Assembly (NCBI GenBank): GCA_963920575.1
Contig: OY986973.1
Coordinates: forward strand, 22,177,851-22,241,850
DNA length: 64,000 bases
Direction of reading: 5' to 3'
Origin: Narthecium ossifragum
Taxonomy: Eukaryota > Streptophyta > Magnoliopsida > Dioscoreales > Nartheciaceae
Under the pieces are notes generated by a model, which ran no database searches, was not told the DNA's origin, and saw only the letters and a list, made by a program, of their open reading frames with translations. Positions 45,717-57,977 of this stretch are shown here, one piece after another (position 1 is the first letter of the stretch; every line of letters starts with the position of its first letter). The position numbers and the translations under genes were made by a program.

Positions 45717-47954
45717 ATGTCCTCCTCCCTTTCAAAGCACTACGCCGCCCTCCTTAAACTATACTCCCAAAACCAAAACCATTCTAATAATCTTAAGAAG
45801 CTCCACTGTCTCATCATCAAGACTCTCGCATCCCAAGAGACCTTTCTGTTGAATCACCTCGTCATTGGCTACTCCAAATCTAACAACCCACTCTACGCAC
45901 GCTTTTTGTTCGATCGAATTCCCAATCCAAACCTCTTCTCGTGGAATGCCATCCTCTCTGCGTATTCGAAGTCGGGACGAGTCTATGAAATGCAAGCAAT
46001 CTTTGGGTCGATGCCGGTTAAAGATGGCATCTCGTGGAACTCGGTCATATCAGGTTATGCCATCATTGGGGCCTGGCGTAAGGCTGCTGAGGCGTATCGA
46101 CTTATGCTGAGGAATGGTCTAGTGGGTCCTAATCGGATTACATTCTCAACCATGTTCCTATTGTCATCGGGTTGTTCTTCGATTCATTTGGGGCGGCAAG
46201 TTCATTGTCATGTTATAAAATACGGTTTCAGTTCGTATGTTTTTGTTGGCAGTCCTTTGGTGGACATGTACACGAAAGCGGGGTTTATTGACGAAGCCAG
46301 ACGTGTTTTTGATACGATGGAGGAGAGGAACCTTGTTATGTACAATACCATGATCACGGGGCTTCTTCGGTGTGGTATGGTAGATGATTCGAAGGGATTG
46401 TTTCAAGAAATGCATGAAAGAGATTCAATTTCGTGGACCACGATGATAACAGGGCTTACCCAAAATGGGATGGAGTCTGAAGCCATGGATCTTTTTAGGG
46501 AGATGAGATCAGAGGGGGTTGGTCTGGATCAGTATACTTTTGGAAGTGCTCTAACTGCTTGTGGTGGGCTTTTAGCAGTGGCACAAGGCAAGCAGATTCA
46601 TGCCTATATAATCAGGACTCACTATGATGACAATATTTTCGTAGGCAGTGCACTCATTGATATGTACTCAAAATGCAGAAGTATAAGGTATGCTGAAGTG
46701 GTTTTTAGGCGAATGAAATTTAAGAACATCGTGTCTTGGACAGCTATGCTCGTAGGTTATGGTCAGAATGGATATAGTGAAGAAGCCATGAGAGTTTTCT
46801 GTGAAATGCAGAGATACAACATTGAGCCAGATGATTTTACGCTCGGAAGTGTGATCAGCTCTTGTGCTAATCTTGCAAGCTTAGAAGAAGGTTCACAATT
46901 CCACTGTCAAGCATTACTTTCTGGGTTGATTGCCTTTCTCACTGTGTCAAATGCATTAGTTACATTATATGGTAAATGTGGGAGCATCGAAGATTCACAC
47001 CGTTTGTTTAATGAGATAAGGATTAAGGATCAGGTCTCATGGACAGCCCTAGTCTCTGGGTATGCTCAGTTTGGAAAAGCGAAAGAAACTATAGAGTTGT
47101 TTGAGAAAATGCTGGCTGATGGCGTGAAACCGGATGGAGTTACATTCATTGGCGTTCTTTCTGCTTGTAGTAGAGCCGGATTGGTGGAGAAAGGAAAAGG
47201 CTACTTTAGTTCAATGGTTGAAGAGCATGGGATAAATCCAATAGCCGATCACTATACTTGCATGATTGATTTATTCAGCAGAGCAGGGAGATTAAAAGAA
47301 GCTGAGGAGTTCATAAAACAAATGCCTTGTAGACCTGATGCAATTGGTTGGGCGACTCTTCTAAGCTCATGCAGGGTTCATGGAAACATGGAAATCGGTA
47401 AATGGGCAGCTGAGGCTCTACTTGAACTTGATCCACGAAACCCAGCGAGTTATGTACTGCTATCAAGTATGTATGCTGCTAGAGGGGAATGGGGTTCAGT
47501 AGCTCAGTTGAGAAGAGGAATGAGAGATAAGAAAGTGAAGAAAGAGCCTGGTTGTAGTTGGATCAAGTACAAAAACAAGTTTCACATCTTTTCAGCTGAT
47601 GATCAGTCCCACCCCTACTCGGAACAAATCTATGCTGAGCTCGAGAAGCTCAATGTTAAGATGGCAGAGGAAGGATATAAGCCTGACATGAGTTCTGTTC
47701 TGCATGACGTAGGTGAGGCTGAGAAGATTGATATGCTTAGCCACCACAGTGAGAAGCTCGCCATCGCTTTTGGATTGATTTTTATACCTCAGGGATTGCC
47801 GATAAGAGTAGTTAAGAATCTTCGGGTTTGTACCGATTGCCACAATGCAACCAAGTTGATATCTAAGATTGCCAGACGGGAAATTCTGGTAAGAGATTCT
47901 GTTCGGTTTCATAAGTTTAGTGAGGGTGTCTGTTCTTGTGGAGATTTCTGGTAA
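45717..47954 (+). CDS. PLS-class pentatricopeptide repeat protein with DYW domain
   Basis: A single intronless frame of 745 aa, ATG at 45717, TAA after the closing GDFW motif. PPR motifs of P, L and S type run from about residue 30 to 560 (for example FVGSALIDMYSKC and VSWTAMLVGYGQNG). E/E+ motifs follow (GWATLLSSCRVHGNMEIGKW, YVLLSSMYAARGEW), then the DYW deaminase-like domain. That domain keeps the zinc and catalytic signature: His677-Ser-Glu679 (HSEKLA), Cys705-x2-Cys708 (CTDCH), His732 and CSCGDFW. PLS-DYW proteins bind organelle RNA and mostly direct C-to-U editing in mitochondria or chloroplasts. The overall sequence most resembles Arabidopsis At1g68930 (PCMP-H22), recalled from memory. 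Its target site is not known to me. The short N-terminus is a plausible but unproven organelle targeting peptide. Confidence 0.95.
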   Translation: MSSSLSKHYAALLKLYSQNQNHSNNLKKLHCLIIKTLASQETFLLNHLVIGYSKSNNPLYARFLFDRIPNPNLFSWNAILSAYSKSGRVYEMQAIFGSMPVKDGISWNSVISGYAIIGAWRKAAEAYRLMLRNGLVGPNRITFSTMFLLSSGCSSIHLGRQVHCHVIKYGFSSYVFVGSPLVDMYTKAGFIDEARRVFDTMEERNLVMYNTMITGLLRCGMVDDSKGLFQEMHERDSISWTTMITGLTQNGMESEAMDLFREMRSEGVGLDQYTFGSALTACGGLLAVAQGKQIHAYIIRTHYDDNIFVGSALIDMYSKCRSIRYAEVVFRRMKFKNIVSWTAMLVGYGQNGYSEEAMRVFCEMQRYNIEPDDFTLGSVISSCANLASLEEGSQFHCQALLSGLIAFLTVSNALVTLYGKCGSIEDSHRLFNEIRIKDQVSWTALVSGYAQFGKAKETIELFEKMLADGVKPDGVTFIGVLSACSRAGLVEKGKGYFSSMVEEHGINPIADHYTCMIDLFSRAGRLKEAEEFIKQMPCRPDAIGWATLLSSCRVHGNMEIGKWAAEALLELDPRNPASYVLLSSMYAARGEWGSVAQLRRGMRDKKVKKEPGCSWIKYKNKFHIFSADDQSHPYSEQIYAELEKLNVKMAEEGYKPDMSSVLHDVGEAEKIDMLSHHSEKLAIAFGLIFIPQGLPIRVVKNLRVCTDCHNATKLISKIARREILVRDSVRFHKFSEGVCSCGDFW

Positions 47955-49944
47955 TGTGATCTGTCTCTTCTCACCTGAATCTGAGATTTCCTTGACATGA
48001 TTCTCTTTATCAGAACATAGGTCACGTGCTTTACACGATAAATTGTGGTACTGTATCTATTGGTGAGAGGAAGGATAGAGGATGCTTTTTCGAAGATTTT
48101 CATGATAAGCAATGTTCCTTCTTGCGAAGTCTGCACATCTGGAGAGCAAAACTATGTGTTTATTGCGAAATAACTCTTTGAAGATGGAAAGGGTTCTCGA
48201 TCTCATTGATTGCAGGAAGAGGAACTGTCAGATATTAACAGAAATTGTTGAAAGAGGCTAAGAACATAGGCTGGGATCTTGATTTTCTTAAACCAAATTG
48301 AAGTTTGAGAGGTGCGTAATTTAAAACCCGATCTATGGAATTGGAGTTGCATTGATAGTGCCTGTGATTCTTCAATTTTGATTTTTTGAGCTTTGTCCGC
48401 AAAAATTTTGCATGTAACATTCATGTAATTGTAGAAGAAAACATGTTAATAGGTGGCATGATCTAAATGATAGGAGAATTCTTGTAGTTCGCAAGGCTAT
48501 TTAAACTTTTCCTATGCTTCAGTAGCCAATAGTGTTTACTGAAATTTGTATGGTATACAAGAAGTGGCTGTAGAAGGCTTTTGTCATGATATTTCATTCA
48601 GTATAATGTTCATTCTATATATCCTGATATTATTTCAGCATGTCCGAAAATGTTGTTCTTTTGATCTTTAAGAATAGAAAAAGATATTCGCATAATAAAA
48701 TTTTGCACCAAAGACATCAAATCAAGTACAAATTAGAGTTGCTATGAAAAAACCAATTGTAGGCTGTTTTTTTAATTGATCCTCAAGCTATACCCCTTAA
48801 AGAGATAACAAATGCTAAATGCCATCACAAAGAACACAAATTGCCTATGCACAATTCAAACCCTCCTTCCTATTGCGGTGACCAATTTGACCAAATTCTT
48901 CCCTCAATGAACTTAAAATCAAAACCGAAACTTGCACAAATATACAATAGGTTACAACACAATGGCTTCCAATATCCAAAGAAAGTGATGGCGCTCCAAG
49001 AAGTTCAGACCCGTGGCAAGAAGAAATGAACTTCAACATAGTAATATTTATAAAAATCTAGAAGATAGGTAATCACTACTGCATATACAGCCATGGCTTT
49101 GAACAGCAGAACTAATCGCATCATGCCAAAACTTTCTTCAAATGGATGCTTCTTGGTTTGTCAGCTCATTCTGCACAGAGAAAAAACACCCATTGTTGGA
49201 CAATATCCAAGAGTAAAATACAATAATCAGATGTTGCATCGGTTCTACAATGGAGTGCAAATAATCACCCATTTGTCCTTTTTCGAATGAAAAACCAAAT
49301 GGAATGCAAATTTACTTCACCGTTTCTCATTAAGTTTCTGTTCCGTTCTCTGGATGTTGCATCGGTTCTACTACACTCTGGTTCTCCTATCAGCTTCTTT
49401 CATTTTTTTTTCCAATAAAAACGCAATCAGGAAATTTTCAGTTGATGCTCTTTTCCTTAAACATCTGCTACTCTAGAGGGATAATATCTTTCTGAACAAA
49501 ATAGTTACAAACATTTCAGTATTCACTATCAGTGTTCTTCGTTGACTATGTTGGAAGAGCCCTTCGTGATAGGCAGACATCAACCTGTCATGAGATTGTG
49601 GTTCATTCGCAAGGAAAGAATAGGTGAAAGCGCAATATCTAAATCACGTCTGTTTTAAATTAACTGAAGATCACACCTACAACAAACAACGTGTATATAG
49701 CTGCTAGTCATGTGACACCTTGTAAATTATACAATCCAACAATCTACTAATTACAAGGAATGGTAAAGAGTTTCAATTGGCAATTCTGATTTCTTCACAG
49801 ATAACTGACACAACTCTCAGATGAAATTCATGTCAAAATGATGAAAGATCAATAAGGTATGACAACTTTTAATTCATATCAGACTGAAACTTTTTGGTCT
49901 AAAAAACCATATATCTTGGAAATTTTTCAAAACTAGGTCGAAGG
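47955..49944. other. Intergenic region between the PPR and peroxiredoxin-like genes
   Basis: AT-rich DNA that must hold the two 3' UTRs, since the genes are convergent. No further exon is supported; small open frames at 48841-49290 show no domain. Confidence 0.5.
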
Positions 49945-51905
49945 TCAGTCATCAAATCTCTGCATAGGAAGATCCTCTTCTGCAGTCTTAACTGGAAAAT
50001 TTGGAGGTAGGCAACTTGCTTTGACTATCTAATACATACCTTAGATCACACTGGTTGTAAGTACAGGAGTGGTTAAGAAGTACCTGCATTTTACTGCAAA
50101 TTTCTATAACTTCAGCTATAGGTGCCCAATCCCCAAAGTTCCTTTCGATGAACTGATAAGCTACGCCTCTTCCTCCACTTCCTATTACAAAGAGCCCACC
50201 CTTGATCAAATGATTCCCTACCAGATTATTTACCATTCCTGTAGCCTTGGCACGCTTGAAGTTGGCATGAACACGCCGATTGAAAAGAAACCCAGTAAAA
50301 ACTGTGTCTTTCATGAGCTCTCCACCTCCAAGAGCCTTGTAGAAATTCATGGCGGGGTCAAGAATTACAGTGCCACCCCAATAGCGAGGCCAAAAGTCCT
50401 TAACCTGATACCATTATTGCTTCAGCAATGGTCCAATACAAGGAGACAGCAGAAGAGTTGCTTATTACCTCAGATTCTATTTGTTCATGTAAAACAGCAA
50501 TAAGCTGAAATCCCAATGCATCAAATATAGCCTTCCTTGCATAGATTTGATGGGCATCTGCTCTGCACATGACGCAACTGTGCATGTAGCAGAAAAACAT
50601 AAATTTTAGATTCCAGAACTTCATGACAGAGCAACAATACTCACCAAAAAAGAATGTAGGTAAGCAGAAAACATGTATTTTGCGTCAATTGTGATGATTA
50701 CCCAGGGCGTCTAATACATAGTAAAATAGCAGGTTTATCAAGCCAGAGATCTGAAGCTTTCATAGGTGGAGCTTTTGTCGTCACCAAGCGCTCCATACCA
50801 ACTTTGTACTCTGGTGTGAGCTTCTGGACTGAGATGTTCTCTATCACCGAGTACGGAGCGACGTCATCCACTACTGGAGGAGGTGGGATGAGACCACACA
50901 GCCTAGGTTCAGCTGGCTCTGCAGCAACTATCCCCTTGAAAGTGTACCCTTCTTTGATCTTAAAGTCTGCTGCAGATCGCTCGATAGATGAACGCCTGGA
51001 ACTTCCTGGTAGAGGTGATTTCTTTGGAATGGTAGACTGGTCATCACCAGTACTATTTTTGCTGATGGAAGACGTGCTTCTTTCCCTTGCTGGAAGAACA
51101 TAGGAAGGTGGCATAGTGACCCCGCAAGCACTTGCTCTATCGATGAAACGAGCAACATGGCCTCTCTTCATGCCAAACTGCGAAGAGAGAACCACAGTGC
51201 TCATACTCAGAAGTTCAGCCAGGGATTTCCCAGAGGATTCAAGGGGATCAGCATATTGCATCAGAGAGCGGTCGTGCAGGTATGTCCTGATCTCAAGCGC
51301 ATCCTGGAAGTGATAACAAGTTATGCATTATGACCAAACATTGCAGAACAAATCAACTGAACTGTATCTGTGAATACTGAAATAGCATCTAAGGAACAAA
51401 ATGTTAGCAAACAGAGGGTCTGCAAAATGTCTATTACTGACTCAGATAATAATTCAAGAAAACCATGATAAATGAGACATTTGTTAGAATGGTTGAACAG
51501 AGCCTAAACAAAGCTGATTAACCTCATCGAAAAAACATAGGTACAGATTGATATTATACTTGCAATTACAAAATTTATCATAGACATAAAATTTGCCACG
51601 TGTACAAAGGAACATGTCATCATATAAACTGATGGAGAAGAACAGATTTGAAAAAGCTCACATAGCAACTTAACTTTCTAGCCATATGGGGAACTATGTC
51701 TGTCAGCATCAACAGCAAAATCTATGGGATACTATAGAAACAAAACTCAAACCTTCTGTTGACGAGTAAGTTTCATCCAATCCATGTCATCTGCGTTCAT
51801 CATCTTTATCGTCGGCACATCATCCCAACCCCCCGCTAAAAGCTTCGGGACGAGGCCTTTCAGAACCCCCTCACCTAGAAACTCCTCCATAGAATATGAT
51901 GCCAT
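49945..51905 (-). CDS. Peroxiredoxin-like 2 (AhpC/TSA-type) protein
   Basis: Minus-strand coding exons: 51905-51753 (51 codons, MASYSMEEFLGEGVLKGLVP), 51303-50702, 50577-50469 and 50404 to about 50084, with correct phases. The last exon is uncertain. Reading on without splicing stops at 49988. Splicing to 49991 gives either a tail ending at 49899, or, using the donor GTAAAA, the acidic end KTAEEDLPMQRFDD at 49945. The N-terminal ~110 residues hold a helical WD..PTIKMM..DDMDWM domain, then a Ser-rich linker. From about residue 235 comes a thioredoxin-fold AhpC/TSA domain: KASDLWLDKPAILLCIRRPG followed by Cys253-x2-Cys256, RADAHQIYARK, FDALGFQLIAVLHE, and YQFIERNFGDWAPIAEVIEI. The CxxC suggests thiol redox activity as in PRXL2/FAM213 proteins; the plant role is poorly known. 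A non-coding first exon lies upstream. Confidence 0.88.
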
Positions 51906-52622
51906 TTCCTCACTTTGAGCACAGAGAACTGAAAAGGCTTAATGGAACAAGTGAGATAAAGCAATGAGACAACCTAAAATGAAGCTAATGGATGGAAGAT
52001 ACACGCTGATACATACAACTTGAAGAGCATTACAAATAGAAATTTGATTTTGGACCTTCACCAGGAGAAGATGAGAGTTGGGGTTGAAAGCTCTTATATG
52101 ATGGAGTGTTTTAACCTTGTAATGGATTCCAGATCAGTAATTACCTATATAAAAGAATTAAATACAGGATCAAGGAACCCTCAACAGTTCAACCCATGTA
52201 TGTAACTGGGATGCAGCCGATGATGGCTACAAACCTTATATCATCTGATTTTAAAAGAAATACTTGCAGGAGGAAAACCTTATATATGTTGGAGTCAAAA
52301 GAAACCCTTATGACTGGGATGCATCAGATTGATGGCTATAGAATCAAACTCGAACCCGGAAACATTAACTAACATAAAGAAGGTTCTTTGAATAAAAGTC
52401 TGTGTTGTTGAACAATTCAAACTTAGAATAACAATAAAATCATCAAAGACAGCATAGCAATTCTTTAAATCAAGAAAAAATCGCCCACAAAAGCAGAAAC
52501 CAATAAACATATGAAAAGCCCAACTGATAGTTTTGCCCAAAAGAGCCAAAAAAAAAAAAAGGACAGGGATTTCATCTTAAAAACACTAGATTTCAAGCTC
52601 ATAAGAACACTAATAAGCATAC

Positions 52623-52844
52623 CTTCCAATGGATTTCGATGAAGTCACCCAAGAGAGAACAGGATTTCGACAGAGCTACTCTTTGTTGGTTTCTCAGAAA
52701 CCCAATGGTGGAATGAATCAAAGGAGATGGGAACTGGTTCGAGGAAAGTGGAGGAGAAGAGGTGAACAAGAGTCATGGTCAAGATTGAATCCAAAGAGTG
52801 GATATGGACGCCCACCCACTGTGATAAAAAAAAGAAGATTTTAA
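52623..52844 (-). other. 5' UTR exon of the peroxiredoxin-like gene
   Basis: The minus strand runs CT-rich to a donor CATTGGAAG/GTATGC ending at 52623. An acceptor TTTTCAG at 51929-51931 starts the exon containing the ATG (51928-51905 leader). The upstream limit is approximate. The promoter must lie between here and the inverted repeat that begins at 53053. Confidence 0.55.
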
Positions 52845-55800
52845 AGACCACGTAAGAATCTACGTAAGAATTGAATAGGACTCGAGTGACGCTTATGTTA
52901 GGTGTCCGGTGCTCCGCCCCGGAGATGTTTAGATATTAGCCGTTACTGTTTGAATTTATATGCGGCTGTTAACGGATCGGGTTCGGGTTGGACAGGCCGA
53001 GCTTGGCCCGATGGATGGTAAATCCGAAGACCAGCCTGAGCTAAAAGAATAAGAATCGTGATATTCACACCGGCCTAGTCAGCCGGTATTTACACCGATC
53101 CGATGTGGCCTCAATTTTATAGCATATGAATGCCACCTAAGATTTCCATGTAAGCTTGATGCATTTGAACACCGAAGCCACGTGATTTCACCCATTCCTC
53201 CATTCCGTGCTTGTTCTTCTCCCGAGCCAGAGAAGAAGCGCAGCTCCTCTCCTCCCCGGCACTCATCGACGAGAACGGCTCGGTCTGCCCCACCTCACCT
53301 GTCACGCTGACAGATCCGCGCGCATGAGAGAGAGGAAAGCAGCTCCGCGCGAGCTTGGAGGTGTTCCACGGCGAGAGACCCCCCTCCCCCCTTCTTCTTC
53401 CGCTGCGGCTTCCGTCCTTCTTCTCCGGTGACGCCTGTGGGTGTGGGAGATCCGATAGCTTCCCCGGCGAGCTTGGAGGCGACGGCAGCGGGGAGGAAGT
53501 CATCTTTAGCAATGATTAAGGCCGGATTAGCTTAGCGGAGGTAGGGTTCTTGCGTCTATCTTACGTTTAAGCTAGATCTGTGGATTAGGTTGTTTGTTCT
53601 TTGATTTCTTCTTACTATATGATACTTCTAGGGTTGTTTGATTACGGATCTAAATTTCATTGGATTTTATTGGGATTTAAGCTGGATTTTATACAAGTTT
53701 CCTTCCCGGATTTTGTTGAAACTCTGCTTTCATCTGAACAGCTGTGTTCTAGCTGGTTTCTTGACTCGTACATGCATGATCTCATTTGATCATTAACAGC
53801 ACAGTTATAGATCCGTGGATCTACTTTCAAATCCATCCGGTTTCATAATTTTTGAAGTTTTCTACGATTTTTAGTGATTTTTCTTCGAATCTGCGACAAG
53901 ACAGCAATTAGTGATTTTGATTAGTGAATTCCGGGAAGATTAGCCATTAAATCACTTCAATTCTTGGGCTGCATGTTCCTAGCATGCTAATCTACACCTG
54001 CGCAAGTTTAATTTGAAATCTGACATCGTTTGGACATCGAATTGCACATATGTTAGGACAAACCTCAACTACATTAACTCCCTTCGTGGGCTTGTTGAAG
54101 ATGTCTCAGTAGCCTTTTTATTGTGTGTATGTTATTGTGCGATTGTGCCTATGTTATTATACTAAGTTAGAAATAATATATATCATGATGTCAGATGACT
54201 TTTGAGTTGTTCTTGCTGACATACGTTTCCTGCTTATTTTCTCTCCTAGATTTTGAAACTATTAGAGTGGATACTAGCACCTTTACTAACTTCATACTAA
54301 TTTCCATACCACATGTTACGTGATTTAAAGCAGCTTGGTGTGCTTTCTTTGTGATTGTGATACTTCAAAATTAGATAAGGCAAATCAATTAGTAGTTCAA
54401 ATTTTATTTTAAGTAGGTTTTTGTGCAGTAGTGATCAATTTCTCTCCAGATTAACCATATAACCTTATCAAGTTCATATAAACTATGTAACTCATCTTTC
54501 GTCGATTACTCTCTTGTAAGTAAAGAATGATAAGAATGGTTGACTCTGTTTAATCAATTACCTACAGCGCACACAAAGCCTCAGTATATGATCTGGAAAC
54601 TAAGAGTGTAATTTCAATTCCAACAAACTATGTTATAAATTGCCTGATTAAGATTCTATACAACTCAGTTAGATATCTTTTATTTGGCTAATTGTCCAGG
54701 AAACAATTTGATTTTGCCTGGATATGAAGTTTTAAATGACAGATGTTTTAAGGATGAAAACTCAATGGCCTTTTTAATTGAAGATATTTAAAGGATGAAA
54801 ACTGATCTAAAAAATCACCTAAATATGATAGCCTACGAGCCTTTTGCATATCAGGTGCAAACTTACTAAAAGTAGGAATATATACGAAGAGCATTGAGTT
54901 ACTAGACTTTGGCATTAAAGAGGTGAAACTCTTCAAGATGGCCAACTTTCTATGGTTAAAGTCGAGATGATTTATTTGTGGTAATTGTTTTGCTTCTTTT
55001 CTGTTGGAAAATGGAGGATCTGCACATGGACCTTCTTAATGACAGCTCAATTTTTTGACTGGACATGGGTTACTGTCATTATTGCCACATGCCACACTCT
55101 CTTTGCTTCTCTCCAACACAATTGCTCAATATTTCTTGAAGCAAGGTGCAGGGCTGTAAAAGTGGTGAACCAAGGTGGTAGCTAGTTTGTCTTTGACACT
55201 TTGCCTTCATTGCCCCAACAACTATTAGACTCCTGCCACTTTGGACATGACATATCAACAGTGGTTAATTTGTTCTTTGACTTAAGCCTTGACTATTGTA
55301 GTAGTACATTTTTTTCTTTGAAGCCAAAAGTAGTCGATTAAGATAACAAATCTTGCTATTCTTTGTAAAATGCATCTCTTTTAATTTTACTTCAATGTCT
55401 AGTTTTCTTATCAATTCTGTGCTTCGCAGCTTTGTACGTAAAATACTTTGAGTTCATCAAAGTTCAATACATATATATGAACTTTACTTAATATGTGAAG
55501 TCATGTTTTCTTCACATACAAATCAAATTACTTATATGTATAGTTGATGAAATGGAATAGTTTGATCAGTTGCGATCAAAGGATGCTGCTAAAGATACAG
55601 TTTCATGATGCCTTTCAGTTATTACATCTAGATGAGATGTGGAATACATCATTGAGGTAACTAGAAAGTGAAAAATGTGATGTTAGAACAATGTCCATTA
55701 GAATTTTCTTTCAGAAACCAAACTTTCCCTTCATAAACCAAAAACTATGTGAATGTTGACATTTAGAGTGAGGATAGAGCTAGTGCTTACATGAATTTTA

Positions 55801-56424
55801 TCACTTGGAGGATTTAGGCCAGTACTTGTAGCTGAGTTACAAATCTGTCAAGAACAGGCAAACTGAATACCCATTTATGAGCATAGAGGATGCTGAAATG
55901 TAATATAAAGTTATTGATAGACAACTTCAATCCTTTAAACTTTTGATTATTACATAAATTGTCTAAGTCTGAAACTATGGTGTATAGATGACCCCATAAA
56001 TGCTATCCAAGATATGCTTTTCTTAAACGGATCAGCATAATTGATCGTGTAAAGAAAACACAAGCACAGAGATAGATTGCTTAATCTGAATTTTGATTCC
56101 TTCCTGTTTGTTTAGCTTTCCATGCCTATCGTGCCTACAGGGAGACTGATGGTAACTTTTACCAAGTTTGTCAATATTCAGCTGCCTAAAGAGTTATTCA
56201 CTCCGCTGCCAAGCCCTCGACTCCTCTCTGCACCTGAAGAAGAGCAAGGGAAAGCAGATCTATGCATGTGACTGTGTGCTAATGTCATTATGCTTTTTTG
56301 CATATCTATGCCGATTCCTTTGCTAACTTTGTTTGAGAACCTTTAGTGGTGAAGGTAGACATTTTGTCCCCTTTGTTGGATTGGTTGCCACTTGGTAAAC
56401 AAATCCAAAGGTTTAAACTACTGT

Positions 56425-56536
56425 GATGCTGCTATTGATGTTGATGATGAGTTATCATATCCTTTTTGGTTATCCTAACTGATGTTGCTATTGATGTTGA
56501 TGATGAGTTATCATATCCTTTTTGGTTATCCTAACT
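56425..56536. repeat. 56-bp tandem duplication (mirrored at 59692-59803)
   Basis: Two adjacent 56-bp copies with one mismatch, each ending GGTTATCCTAACT. The same duplication is present in the other arm, so it predates the inverted duplication (or the two arms are one locus). Confidence 0.9.
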
Positions 56537-57110
56537 CTTGTCTCTGACAACAGTTTACATATTACTTGGTTTGCTTTCGAAACCATCAGGAAAGGTATGG
56601 AATATGTGCGATTCAAATTTGAGGCATTGGTTAGTATTAATGTTTTCCAATTATTGTTTAATTTCTTATTTGGCTCTTTCTCTATCAAGCAAATGCGCTG
56701 ATTTGACAAAGAAACTATGAGTATTAATTCATCAGATTTGAAGTTTCTTGTCTTCAATGACTGCCATTTTTATTCCAAGTTTCATTAAGTTTCTTAGCTC
56801 TTTTGAATGGTTTTGTTTGTTCATTGTGGACTTATTGGCTAGTGATTATTGAGTCATAATTTGCAACTGCTAATGGTGATTATTGAGAATTCAAAAGTTG
56901 CTCCATGAGGTAAATTTTGTTAAACTGAAATAGAAGAACAAGAGATCTCATTTGTATTCTAACTGACATGATACTTGATTATTTGTCTCTTGCATTTCCT
57001 GATGCTTGTAACATATTTGAACCATGTTAGTTCACATCCTATTCTTTTCCCCTCTATTTGATGGTCTTATTTGAAACAATAACCTGACATGGCATTTTAA
57101 TTATTTTCAG

Positions 57111-57176
57111 AAAATTGGCTATGATAAGGCTGCAGTTGTGCCCAAGAAAGCTCATAAAGAAGGAACTAGCATAAAG
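57111..57176 (+). pseudogene. Fumarase (class II) exon fragment, left arm
   Basis: 22 codons in phase, preceded by TTATTTTCAG and followed by GTGAGA. The residues GYDKAAVVPKKAHKEGT match the conserved fumarase segment near the C-terminus (family consensus close to GYDxAAxVAKxAHKEGTTL). The intron borders imply capture as genomic DNA, not as a processed cDNA. Confidence 0.8.
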
Positions 57177-57777
57177 GTGAGAATGAAATCGAGCAATACT
57201 TTCAGTTATCATTCGATGTCTGTACCATTCTGAAAGTGCACACGGGGAGGTAGCTGCAAGTGCAGTGGCTAGTTGGGGACGTGGCGGCACAGCTTTCCGT
57301 AGACGCGGTGGAAGAGGCATGCGAAGGAGTGATTCCATCCCAAACTTTTTAGTCGCTTCGGATAATCAGGGTTTTGGAGCTAGAAAATGTAACTTATCAA
57401 GAGTTTCCCTTGCAAGTTTTGGTGAGTTTGTCAATTGTAGTTCTGAAAGCAGAAATGTCAAAAACCTGACTGAAAGGATGGTGCCTGTACATATGTTTAC
57501 CTACGAATGCTAGCAACAGTCAACAGATTCTTCTCAGAATTTTGTAGTTTTAATCTTCGTTTTGATGTAGACCGGATATGGATGTTAGACTACAAAGGAT
57601 TTGTAAGACTAACACCATATGTTGTAATGCATGGTTTTATATGCTTGTTGATGGTAAATTCTACTAAGCATGTTTGTTTAATGTAAATCCATTGGACTTG
57701 ATCACATGCCACCAGGCCTGGGTTTGAGGAGGTACCGTCCAAGATGGTTGCAAACCTGTCCTATTATTTTGTGCATT

Positions 57778-57977
57778 NNNNNNNNNNNNNNNNNNNNNNN
57801 NNNNNNNNNNNNNNNNNNNNNNNNNNNNNNNNNNNNNNNNNNNNNNNNNNNNNNNNNNNNNNNNNNNNNNNNNNNNNNNNNNNNNNNNNNNNNNNNNNNN
57901 NNNNNNNNNNNNNNNNNNNNNNNNNNNNNNNNNNNNNNNNNNNNNNNNNNNNNNNNNNNNNNNNNNNNNNNNNNNNN
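57778..57977. other. Assembly gap of exactly 200 N
   Basis: A round 200-N run is a placeholder between contigs and not a measured distance. It sits at the inner end of the left arm of the inverted repeat. Confidence 0.98.

Larger units (their letters stand above)
53190..57660 (+). pseudogene. Chimeric transcription unit with a fumarase exon (left copy)
   Basis: A GC-rich first exon (about 53190-53540, donor GCGGAG/GTAGGG) is followed by a 2.5-kb intron-like stretch. There are small exon candidates near 56117-56151 and 56182-56273 (LPKELFTPLPSPRLLSAPEE, stop). Then comes a 66-bp exon at 57111-57176 with GT-AG borders that reads GYDKAAVVPKKAHKEGTS and is clearly derived from the C-terminal part of class II fumarase. 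A further exon candidate from about 57232 contains AFRRRGGRGMRRSDSIPNFL. Neither the rest of fumarase nor the following fumarase exon is present, so no enzyme can be made. I do not recognise the other pieces. It could be a non-coding or chimeric transcript. Confidence 0.45.
53053..57777. repeat. Left arm of a large inverted repeat (about 4.72 kb)
   Basis: Position p here pairs with 116228-p on the right arm, from 53053/63175 inwards. Translated frames of the two arms are the same along their length. The one difference I found is an extra T on the left near 57660, which shifts the pairing sum to 116229 up to the gap. Outside 53053 and 63175 the sequences no longer match. The arm ends exactly where the N gap begins. 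Confidence 0.97.

Noticed and set aside
53117..53512. 131-aa minus-strand frame in the left arm (and its mirror 62716-63111) as a gene
   Set aside because: GC-rich leader DNA; the splice signals and the fumarase exon indicate transcription on the other strand. No domain is recognised.
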